From Closterium sp. NIES-65 (Eukaryota > Streptophyta > Zygnematophyceae > Desmidiales > Closteriaceae), in NCBI GenBank assembly GCA_948144175.1, contig CANXME010002332.1, positions 186,001 to 250,000 on the forward strand: 64,000 bases of DNA. The letters run 5' to 3'. Numbering within the stretch: the stretch's first letter is position 1; the number at the start of each line of letters is the position of its first letter. Below are positions 11,462 through 21,300 of this stretch, piece by piece. Made by a program: the position numbers and the translations under genes. The notes under the pieces are model-generated. The model was given only the letters and a program-made list of their open reading frames with translations. It had not been told where the DNA came from and did not search any database.

Positions 11462-12115
11462 CAAATGCAGGGAATGATGGTGGGGACACACTAACAGCAG
11501 GGAAGGGTGGCAGGGACACATTAACAGCAGAGAATGGAGGCAGGAACACATTAACAGCAGGGAATGGAGACAGCGACACACTGACAGCAGGGAATGGAGG
11601 CAGGGACACACAAACAGCAGGGAACAATGGCAGGGTCACACTGACAGCAGGAAATAGTGACACGGACATGTTAACAGCAGGGAATGGTAGCATGGACACA
11701 CTGACTGTAGGGAATGATGGCATGAACACACTAATAGCAGGAAATGTAGGCACAGACACATTTACAGCAGGGGACAGAGGCAGGGACACACTAACAGCAG
11801 GGAACGGTGGCGGAGACACGCTAACAGCAGGGGATATGGCAGAAACACATGTAACAGCAGAAAATCGTGGCAGGCCATACACTAGCAGCAGGGAATAGTG
11901 GCAGGCTAAACACTGACAGCAGGAAATAGTGGCAGGTCGTACACTAACAGGAAATAGTGGTAGGCCATACACTGACAGCAGAAAACAGTGGCAGGCCAAC
12001 ACTAACAGCAGGAATAGTGGCAGGTCACACACAAACAGCAGAAAATAGTGGCACGCCACACACCAACAGCAGGGAAAAACGCCAGACACACTAACAGCAG
12101 AGAATGGTAGCAGAA
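11462..12115 (+). repeat. 30-bp array (zeta), copy A, about 21 units
   Basis: Units of ACAGCAGGGAATGGAGGCAG plus GGACACACTA. The first dozen are 30 bp and stop-free (decapeptide LTAGNGGRDT); later units shrink to 27-28 bp and read GGCAGGCCATACACT. Counterpart in copy B at 59,835-60,640. Confidence 0.9.
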
Positions 12116-12289
12116 CAGGGAAAAATAATCCCCCTCCCCACCGCCAGCTCCTTACCCCCTGTTGGGTCCTGTCCCTTAAACTTCATTCCTAGTGCTGACC
12201 CTAGTGACAATTTTTGCCGCAAGTCCCTAATACTAGCCCTACTAGCATGCTTCAACCCTAGTGCTGTCCTTATATTTACATCTCTAGTG

Positions 12290-12362
12290 CTAACCCTAGT
12301 GGCAATCCATGTCGCTTCATTCCTTGAATAGACATACAACTCTATGAATCTTGTGCCCATGC
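12290..12362 (-). pseudogene. detached copy of hnRNP-like last-exon end
   Basis: On the minus strand this encodes MGTRFIELYVYSRNEATWIA, matching MGTRYIELYLSSRDEATRIA of the real last exon. It lies about 90 bp beyond that gene's stop codon and is followed by unrelated sequence. Confidence 0.85.
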
Positions 12363-12446
12363 ACTAACGGTGCTTGCTCAGAGCAGCCTGTACCTCGCAA
12401 CACCCCCGTTGTCCCACTACCCTTCCCATCCTCCCTCCTTTCCCCC

Positions 12447-15400
12447 TCATCTCTGAGTGCTCGCCCGCGTGGCTATCCTTGTCGCTTCATCCCGCGACGA
12501 CAAATAAAGCTCGATGTATCTCGTGCCCATGCGCTCCCGGTCCTTGCCCAGCGCCGCCCTCGCCTCGTCTGTGGAGCCAAACTCCACGAAGGCCTCCCCT
12601 GTGAGACGGCCGATGCTGTTGGTGATGATATGCACTGCTGCGTCTGCCAGAGGGTACTCGCCAAAGAATTCGAGAATGTCCTGTAGGTGGGAGGGAGGAG
12701 TATGGGGAAGGATGGGGCATGGAGCAGGGGAAAAGGATGCTGTTGGTGATGATGTGCACTGCTGCACCTGCCAGAGGGTACTCGCCGGAGAACTCGAGAA
12801 CGTCCTGATGAGATAGAGGGGAGGACAGCACATGGGGCATGGGGCACGGGGCACAGGGCATGAGAAAGAAGGATGGAGTTGGTGATGCTGTGCATTGCTG
12901 CGTATGGGGGTAATCTCGGAAGAACATGGGGGCAGCAAGGGGAGGGACACGGGCATGGGGAATGGGGCATGGGGCATGAGGCATGGCGCATGAGGCCTGG
13001 AGCATGGGTATGGGGCACAGGACATGGGACATGGGGAATGGAGCATGGAGCATGGGTATGGGGCATGGGAAGAGAAGGATGGCATTGGTGATGATTTGCA
13101 CTGCGCCCTTCCACTGCAACCCACCGCACCCCACTCCACCCCACCGCACCCCACTGCGCTGCACTGCACCCCACAAAGTTACGTGGTCTCACCTTACTAG
13201 TGGCGGAGAACGGCAAACCCCTCATCTTCACAATACTCGACTCCCGCGCTGCAGGGCCTATTCCTCCCTCGGCCCCGCGCCCTCCCCCTCCCCCTCCCCC
13301 TCCGCCTCCCCCATAGGCCGCATGTGCATGCCCGCCCATGCCCTCGCCCCCATACCCCCGCTCCCCCCGCCCCCCTCTATCTTCTGCAGAATAAGCAAGA
13401 AAGGTGTAATGGGGAGTAGGGAGAGCACGGGGAGGGGGAAAAGAAGGATGGCGGGGGAAGAAAAGAAAAGTTGGCTATGACGTTGCGGCACTCTGCTTTT
13501 AAGGCAAAACAGCAGCATAAACGCGAGTGATTGTGTGAATAGGAAAAACCAGAAGGGGGAGAAGGGAGAGCACAGCCGGGGGGGGGGGGGGGGGGGGGGG
13601 AGAGGGGGGGAGAGGGGTAAGGTAAGCAGAGAAGGTTGGCTGTGACAAGGCAATACAGCAGCGTAAACGCGAGTGAGTGAGTGAACAGAAAAAACCAGAA
13701 GGGGGAGAAGGGAGAGCACGAAGGGGTGGGGGTGGGGAGTGTGGGGGCGGAAAGAGGGGGGGGGGGGAGGTAGGGATGAGGGTAAGGGATGGAGAAAAGG
13801 TTGGCTGTGATGTTGCGGCATAAACGTGACTGAGAACCCATCCTCCCCCATGGCCCATCCACCCCCATGGCCCATCCACCCCCATGGCCCATCCACCCCC
13901 ATGGCCCATCCACCCCCATGGCCCATCCACCCCCATGGCCCATCCACCCCCATGGCCCATCCACCCCCATGGCCCACCCACCACATCCCACCCACCTTGC
14001 CCTCCCCCACGCCACCTACCTTGGCCCCCGCCGTGGTAGGTCCCCCCGTCCTGCGCCACCTCGTTGGCGATGGCGTTGTAAAACTCCGCCTTCTTGGCGC
14101 GGAACACCTCGATGTACCGCCGCCCCATGTGCATCTTGTTGCGCTGCCGAGGAAGAGGGGTGGGGGGGAGAGAGGACAGGGGGGACACAAAGGGGGAAAG
14201 GGAGAAAAGGAGATTGGTTCCCTGTTGGTGCGAAACACCTCAATGTGCCGCCGCCCCATGTGCATCTTGTTGCGCTGGAGAATGGGGAGGGGGGGAGGTG
14301 GAGGGGATGGGAAAGTGGGGGGGAAGGACAGTGGGAACGCAAGGGGGAAAGGGGGATTGGTTCCATGTTGGTGCGGAACACCTCGATGTACCGCCGCCCC
14401 AAGTGCATCTTGTTGCGCTGGGGGTGGGGGGGGAAGGGGAGGGGTAGGGGGGAACAAGGGCGGAGGGTACGGGTGGAAGGGGGAAAGCTAGGTCCTTGTT
14501 GGTTCAAGTGTGGGGGAGGCGCGGGGAGGGAAGAAAGACAGGGAGGGACGCAAAGGGGGGGAGGGGCGATGGGTCCTTGTTGGCGCGGAACACAACACCT
14601 CCATGTACCTTCCCCATCCCACCTGCCCCCATCCCACCTGCCCCCATCCCACCTGCCCCCATCCCGCGTCCATCCCCCGCGCCCATCCCGCGCCCACCTC
14701 GCGCCCACCCACCTGTAGTGCAAGCTCGGAGTGGAGAGTGGAGGCGAAGAGCACAAACGCTTCCCCCACGAGGCGATGCTCCTTGCGCACGAATAGAACG
14801 TCCACGATCTCGAGCCCCGCAAAGAAGTCCGCCACGTCCCCCTCCTCCACGCGGAACGGCAGCCCGCGCAGCTTCACCACCGGGATCTGCCGCGCACCTG
14901 CGCGCCCGCCCATCATCCCCGCGCCCCCCCCCATCCCCGCCCCCGGACCCCCGCCCATCATCCCCATCCCGCCCGCGCCCATCATCGCCCCCCCCGGGCC
15001 CCCCATCCCGCCCATTCCCCCCATCCCCGCCATTCCCCCCATTCCCGGCATGCCCCCCATCCCCGCCATTCCTTGCATCCCCCCCATCCCGCCCATTGCG
15101 CCCATTCCGCCCATCCCCCCCATGCCACCCATCCCCGCCATCATCATGAGGTTCATATTGGCGAGCGCGGCCGCGTCCGCTGCGCCCATTCCGCCCATGC
15201 CCTGCGCGCCCGGGGGTGCTGCACCCGCAGGGAAACCCGAACCCGCGCCAGCACCGCCGGCGGGAATCGAACCCACGCCACCAACGCCCGGAGGACCACC
15301 CGCTCCAGCCGCACCGCCCCCAGGAGCACCCGCACCAGCACCACCCGGACCGAAACCGCCCGAACCACCACCACCACCTCCCGGAGCCGCGGCACCACCC

Positions 15401-15456
15401 AAACCTCCCCCGTAGCCGGTCATGCCTCCCGCACCACCACCCACACCTCCTGGCAT
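12447..15456 (-). CDS. hnRNP H/F-like RNA-binding protein, two qRRMs
   Basis: Predicted nuclear pre-mRNA-binding protein of the hnRNP H/F-GRSF-ESRP type. Four exons: 15456-14713, 14143-14020, 13383-13193, 12680-12447. They total 1293 bp and 430 residues, with GT/AG junctions and matching phases. Residues 1-185 are Gly/Met-rich repeats (GMGGMGG). RRM1 spans about 186-275: VVKLRGLPFRVEEGDVADFF, DVLFVRKEHRLVGEAFVLF, then GRRYIEVFRAKKAEFYNAIA. RRM2 spans about 337-420: IVKMRGLPFSATS, HIITNSIGRLTGEAFVEFGS, GTRYIELYLSS. The KLRGLPF cores replace aromatic RNP1 residues, as in quasi-RRMs. The start is the first ATG after an in-frame TGA. Introns 1 and 3 hold partial exon copies. Downstream it faces composite repeat A. 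Confidence 0.9.
12738..13108 (-). repeat. partial copies of hnRNP-like exon 4
   Basis: Three echoes in intron 3 at about 12,738-12,806, 12,872-12,925 and 13,077-13,108. The first keeps an acceptor and the residues DVLEFSGEYPLAGAAVHIIT, then loses homology. The others keep only the HIITNSI region. A GGGGCATGGGGCATGAG microsatellite separates them. Confidence 0.85.
13570..13985. repeat. poly-G run and 17-bp minisatellite in intron 2
   Basis: 13,578-13,600 is an almost pure run of more than 20 G on the plus strand (C on the transcript). 13,850-13,980 is about eight units of CATGGCCCATCCACCCC. Both lie in intron 2 of the hnRNP-like gene. Confidence 0.9.
14230..14610 (-). repeat. partial copies of hnRNP-like exon 2
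   Basis: Three echoes in intron 1 at about 14,230-14,276, 14,371-14,419 and 14,578-14,609. The first two keep CAG plus RNKMHMGRRHIEVFRTN-type coding sequence and then drift into intron. The third keeps only YMEV and a broken remainder. The exon used in the intact frame is at 14,143-14,020. Confidence 0.9.
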
Positions 15457-16489
15457 ATTGCCGAACCTGCTTGCCCAACCCAAACCCCCATAATCAGTTC
15501 ATCCAATGCGAGTCTAGATGAGACACATTTGCCCTAAATTTGACCAGTCTAAACACTCAAGGTGATGACAGATGGACGGACAGAGAAATCCAGAGGACAA
15601 CGGAGTGGGCGATACACGAAAGAGAGCGATGTCCGATTTATATTAAGTGGGTAATATCAAGTTGCGATGTGCGAACCCTTGACAAACGCTCCAACCGAGA
15701 CGCGGATATGACAAAAAAAAAGACCCTTCCCTTCCATTTCCCCGTTGCCCTTGTTCCCCTGGTCCACCCATCCCTCCACCTTAACCCCCAACCCGGCCCC
15801 CAAAAATAACCGAGTCCGGGAAAGGGGAAATCCCGGAGCATTATTGAATGTCAAAAGGCGGTAGGGCATGAGTAGGCAGAAAAAAAAAGATAAGTCCGCG
15901 GATCAATAAACAGCAATACATATAGAAGGACGGCAATATATTACCCTTGAGAGTACATTTCGTGTGGTTTCCGCCGGCCGTGAAAAAAACGCGAAAAGAA
16001 ACTTTGACGATTCTCTGATCAGCTGTCCGCGATGCGCGTTCTCGGGTCTAGACGCTGATTAGAGAGATCAATATGCGGAAACCAAGGAGCAAACTGGGAT
16101 AAGGAAAGAGAGGGAAGAAGCAGCGACAGCTGCACAATCGTGAAGGGTTTGACCAGAAAGCTGATGACCACAATTGTGTGGTTGTGGGTGGAAAATCAGC
16201 GAAGGGTGATGCGACGAGTGTTACGCGGTTCCAAGTGTTTCAAATTACAGTAATTAGTTCCACCTGATGCAAACATCTAATACCACAAGAATGTCAAGGT
16301 TACTGAACCAATGCAAACATCTAATACCCAGCGCCTACCCATGGAAAATCCTGCTTTTGAATTTTGCATGCATACAACCCTCGACTCAAAACACAATGTT
16401 TGTGTACAGAATTTGCCATTTCACAGGTACAAAGCCCAATCAAGTGGTGCGGGCCAGATGAATACGAAGCTGCTCCTTGTGTGTAACAG
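15457..16489. other. intergenic between two minus-strand genes
   Basis: Holds the 5' leader and promoter region of the hnRNP-like gene and the 3' end of the next gene. AT-richer than the flanks. ATGCAAACATCTAATACC occurs twice (about 16,267 and 16,311). No RNA gene or coding feature seen. Confidence 0.5.
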
Positions 16490-17530
16490 CTAAGGTTTCT
16501 GCTTCCCCGTTTTGGAGAAAATGCGATCTAGGTCCTCAGTTGCCACATTGGAGCTGACGGACGCACAAGGGAGTGATGGTGGCAGGAGATGAGGGCATTA
16601 AGAGGGGAGGAGTGTGTGATGCATTGGATAGGGAGGAGTGTGATGCATTTGATAGGAAGGAGTGTGATGCATGGGAGGGGAGGCTTGCGATGCACAGCGC
16701 AATCCTCATAAAAGTATGAGGAAAAAAAAATCTGCGGACATGTGTCACGCAAAGGCCGAAGACAAGATAAAAAATAGGTAGTGCAAGTGTGATCAAGCCA
16801 GGAACGAGTTGGAGAGAAACACAAGTGGAGGATCGACAATTCCACTGAGAGGCACTAACCGGCCTCGGAGTTGGGGTGGTAAAAACGAATTCACAGCAAC
16901 TGCCGCTGCGCCTAATCCTCCTGCTCTTCCCCCTGCTCCTGCTGCTGCTCTGCCTATTCCTCCTCTTACAGAACCACTTCCTGAAGCTGCCAGACCTGCT
17001 CCCGAGCCTCCCTTCAGAGCCTTTGACGGAGGCTTGGGAAGAAGCATGTTAGGGTTGGGATCAGCACGCTTTCTGGAACCTTCGATTGTACTTTCTGTTG
17101 GTCCTTGCAACCTCCCACTCGGACCCCCTCTCCCGGCTGTTCCAATAGCGAAGCTGAGACTATCGGCAGAATCCCCTAAGAGATTCGCAGCGCTCGGTAA
17201 AATCACACGGGACGGTTGATTGGCTGGCAGGTGCTGGATCGGTGACTTGGAGGACATTCCCAACGAAGGCTTGACAACGCGTTGCGACGAAGCTTTCCCC
17301 TGCCCTGATGCCTTAGAAGGTGCTGAATTGCCAGGAGATGAGAGCTGGCTAGAGTCTGAATGGGCTATGGAAGCTTTTGCGGAACTTTCTAGTTCAGCGG
17401 CACAAGAGCCCTCTGGTTCGGCACGCTGCGGCGCGCTGGCCTGCGCCGGTCCTTCCGCTGGTTCCTGCGCGCCGCGCTCTCCCTGATCGGAGTCGTCCGA
17501 ATCGTAGTCGTAGCCGACGAGAGACGCCAT
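16490..17530 (-). CDS. conserved disordered plant protein, FLPPQL/TED motif
   Basis: Two exons, 17530-16860 and 16553-16490, join in phase (735 bp, 244 residues). The long exon would otherwise run into intron sequence; splicing restores FLPPQLRGR followed by SNVATEDLDRIFSKTGKQKP. That C-terminal pattern (FLPPQLxGRxNVxTED) resembles, from memory, small uncharacterised plant proteins; function unknown. The N-terminus MASLVGYDYDSDDSD is an acidic Ser/Asp cluster of the kind found in nuclear proteins and CK2 substrates. The middle is Ser/Pro/Gly/Ala-rich and predicted disordered, with a basic RKRADPNPNMLLPKPPSKAL stretch. A PRCC-like splicing role is possible but weak. The gene is divergent from the DHQ-SDH gene, 777 bp apart. 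Confidence 0.75.
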
Positions 17531-18307
17531 TGGGATGGAGCGTGATCGCGAGTGGGGTGCAAGCCGATCAATTCTGGAGAACGGAAAATAGCTGGATGAT
17601 GGAGAAACTCTGAAGTCAAATCAAATGGAAACAAACGTTGACAGGCGAGTGCTGTCGCAACGATCTGCGAACTCTCTTTGCGATAGCAAGAACGGCTCAC
17701 AATTTGGGAATCAAAAGAACTCGGTCCATCGTAGCCGTTCACTCCCTGAAAAAAAAAACGAAACGCGATTCTTGGTGCTTCATCTCTCGGGTGTCCAGCC
17801 GATCTGTTACCAATTTCTGTGATAGCATGTTTCGCCATACCATCTATGGACGTGGATACAGCTTCTACGGTCAAACTAGGTTAATTGAGCTTTAGAGCGG
17901 TGAAGCATGAAACCACTCCACTAGCCCCAAGAAAGCATGCACCGGGTCATGTCGTTTGGCACTTCCGCAATGGCATGCGAAGGGGCCACCCCTGTGTAAC
18001 AAGCTCGTGTGCGATGAGGAGAAACGCGTGCGACATACGTCTCTTGCGCTGCGTGCGACGCATTTTCTTGTATTTTTTGGCTTTTCTTTTACACCGCACT
18101 TGCCTCATTTGTCTGCCTTTCTGTTCTTTCTCTTCCTCCATTCACTGCAACTTGCATCTCTTCTCCTGCCTGCTTTTGCTGGCGTTCTAGGTTAGGGTTA
18201 CAGCAAGTTGCTGGCAAGCACGCAGCAAGCAGCGGCAAGCGAGTAACCACACGGGCAGCAACAGTATATCGTTAGGAATTTCAGGGGTCATTATTCCTCT
18301 TTTCCCA
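17531..18307. promoter_or_regulatory. divergent intergenic region
   Basis: Separates two genes transcribed away from each other, so both promoters should lie here. I see no TATA box at a convincing distance from either start. Short frames in it lack any motif. Confidence 0.4.
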
Positions 18308-21300
18308 ATGGCTGTTGCGTTTCGTCTCAGCACAGCCCTACTCCCCTCGCTCGCGGCACCCATAGTGTCTCCCACCAACGCCGCAAAGCCCTCCCTTTCT
18401 TCCGCATCCCGCGCCGCCTTGCTACCTTTAATTGCCGTCCGCGCTACCGTTACTCCTCAGCGATCCCCCGCGTGTCGAGCATCCACGGTCGTCGACTCGG
18501 CCACGTCAACAGAAACCATGGCTGACGCGGCAGCTCCGGCGACTGACGTCAACGCGTCCGCTGGCGGCGTCGATTCGCGCAGCGGGTGCAGGATCTGCGC
18601 GGCGGTGACGGCGACGACGGTGGGTGGAATGCGGGAGCAGATGGCGCAGGCCAAGGCGGCGGGAGCGGACACGGCGGAGCTCCGCGTTGACCATTTGACC
18701 GAGTTTGACCCGAGCGTTGACCTCCCTGCGCTCCTAAACGGCCGCTGCCTGCCCGTTATTGTCACATGCCGGTATGCTCCCTTATCCTGCTAAAGTGCTG
18801 CCATCCTGTCACTAGAATGTTGCTAACAGCACGTTGCTAGTCGTCCTACCACTCATACCGTTCCTCCTCTGAGGCGCCTCGAAACTTGTTCCTTTATCCT
18901 GCTGCTGGCATGCTGTCACTAGAATGCTGTCAGCGCGCTGCTACTGGTCCTACCACTCATACTGTTCCTTTCCCCAAGCCCAACCTTTCTTTCCAATCCC
19001 AACCTTTTAGCCCCACGCCCAACATCCCTAACCCCCCATGCAGCCCACGTGGGAGAGGGCGGCAAGTACGCCGACCCAGACGAGGAGAGAACAGTTTCCA
19101 TACCTCTTACCCCTAGGATAATTACCATGCAACGTCCCTATCACCCCGTGCAGCCCCACGTGGGAGGGCGGCAAGTATGCCGACCCGGACGAGGCGAGAA
19201 CAGTTTCCATACCTCTTACCCCTAGGATAATTACCATGCAACGTCCCTATCACCCCGTGCAGCCCCACGTGGGAGGGCGGCAAGTACGCCGACCCGGACG
19301 AGGAGAGGCGGCAGCAGGTGCTGGCGATGGCCATGGAGATGGGAGCTGAGTTCATTGACGTCGAACTGCAGGTAACGCGTACAGGGAGTGGGCATGTCCG
19401 CAAAGGGTAACACCTTATGCAGCGGCAGCAGGTGCTGGCGATGGCCGTGGACATGGGCGCCGAGTTCATTGACGTCGAGCTGCAGGTAGGTAGCTATAAC
19501 GCGTACAGGGTGTAGCATAAGGTGATGGCTGTGGACATGGGCGCCGAGTTCATTGACGTCGAGCTGCAGGTAGGTAGCTATAACGCGTACAGGGTGTAGC
19601 ATCAGGTGATGGCCGTGGACATGAACATGGGCGCTGAGTTCATTGACGCTGAGCTGCAGGTAACCATAACGCGTACAGGGTGCAGCGGCGGGGTGGTGGC
19701 TAGCAATGGTAACAATTGAAGAGCTTGACTCGTTAGAGCTCATCTTAGACTCTCGAGCCTCCTTCCCCTGAGCCTCACGATTCTCTCTCTCTCTCGCCTT
19801 GCACCCCAAACCTTCCCATCTGCCCTCCCCTCCTCCGCAGGTCGCCTCCGAGTTCATCCAGAAGCACGTTGCACCCCGCCGCGCCGCCGCCGCTGCTGCT
19901 GCCGCTGGTGACGGTGTGACTGCAACGCGTGTGATTGTATCGAGCCACAACTACAGCGTGACCCCGCCATTGGAGGAGCTGCGGGCGCTGGTGGCGCGCA
20001 TAGAGGCTGCTGGGGCAGACATTGTCAAGTTCGCCACCACGGCCACTGATATCACTGACAATGCACGCGTGTTCCAGATACTCAAGGAGGCGCAGGTGGG
20101 TGCATGGGTGGGTGCTGGTTTTAGGTGATGTTTGAGGTGGTGAAACCCTGACTGGCGCTGACGTGGTCAAGTTCGCCACCACAGCCACTGATATCACTGA
20201 CAATGCACGCGTGTTCCAGATACTCAAGGAGGCGCAGGTGGGCGGGTTGCTGGGTGGGTGGGTGGGTGGGTACTCGTCTCCCCCCCCAGCGCAGCGCCCC
20301 AGTGCCCCACCACAGCTCTGGTCATGGGTCCTGAGTGCCTCATCAACCGCCTCTTTGCGCCGAAATTATGATGATGCCTGCTCTGCATTCTCTGCCTTAC
20401 TCCCCTCCCCCCACTCCCCATTCCTTCTTCCCTTCCCCTCCTTCCCCCCCGTCTCCCTCGCTCTCCAAGCCCCTCCCCAGCGCCCCACCATAGCACCGGT
20501 GATGGGACCCAAGGGCCTCATCAGGCGCCTCCTCGCACCCAAATGTGATGACTCCATGTGATGACTCCTTGTGATGACTCCATGTGATGACTCCATGTGA
20601 TGACTCCATGTGATGACTCCTTGTGATGACTCCATGTGATGACTCCATGTGATGACTCCATGTGATGACTCCTTGTGATGACTCCTTGTGATGACTCCAT
20701 GTGATGACTCCATGTGATGACTCCTTGTGATGACTCCATGTGATGACTCCATGTGATGACTCCATGTGATGACTCCATGTGATGACTCCTTGTGATGACT
20801 CCTTGTGATGACTCCATGTGATGACTCCATGTGATGACTCCATGTGATGACTCCATGTGATGACTCCATGTGATGACTCCATGTGATGACTCCATGTGAT
20901 GACTCCATGTGATGACTCCTTGTGATGACTCCATGTGATGACTCCATGTGAAGACTCCATGTGATGACTCCTTGTGATGACTCCTTGTGATGACTCCATG
21001 TGATGACTCCATGTGATGACTCCTTGTGATGACTCTATGTGATGACTCCATGTGATGACTCCATGTGATGACTCCATGTGATGACTCCTTGTGATGACTC
21101 CATGTGATGACTCCATGTGATGACTCCATGTGATGACTCCATGTGATGACTCCATGTGATGACTCCATGTGATGACTCCATGTGATGACTCCATGTGATG
21201 ACGCCTGCTCTGGATTGTCAGCTCGGCCTTACCTAACCCTCTCCGCAAATCTCCATTCCTCATCCCTGCCCCCCCCATTCACCCCAGCGCCCCACCATAG

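Larger units (their letters stand above)
8290..12115 (+). repeat. composite minisatellite repeat, copy A
   Basis: A 3.8-kb unit collinear, in inverted orientation, with copy B (59.8-64.0 kb). Order: divergent head, Gln/Ala-rich segment, 18-bp array, spacer, 20-bp array, conserved 170-bp spacer (10,005-10,185), 23-bp-like array, spacer (10,400-10,560), 19-bp array, conserved spacer (10,835-11,430), 30-bp array. Spacers shared with copy B include exon-like blocks flanked by AG and GT (CCCTCAG before 10,005; CACCT/GTAAGT at 10,190; TTTCCCAG at about 10,843; TTTTG/GTAAGC near 10,920). I recognise no transposase, reverse transcriptase or terminal repeat. It ends just 3' of the hnRNP-like gene, tail to tail. 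Confidence 0.75.

Noticed and set aside
11287-11898. 203-residue decapeptide-repeat protein (LTAGNGGRDT)
   Set aside because: Product of the 30-bp array. The array loses its period and frame further on, and copy B does not keep the frame.
16793-16859. C-terminus LVPLSGIVDPPLVFLSNSFLA for the disordered protein
   Set aside because: A GTTAGT donor precedes it, and splicing to 16,553 gives the conserved SNVATEDLD end instead.
18186-18200. Telomere-like GGTTAGGGTTA
   Set aside because: A single short match, not an array.
20366-21278. Minus-strand proteins of 193-293 residues with SHGVITW repeats
   Set aside because: A 13-bp satellite inside an intron of DHQ-SDH; all three frames are open for trivial reasons.
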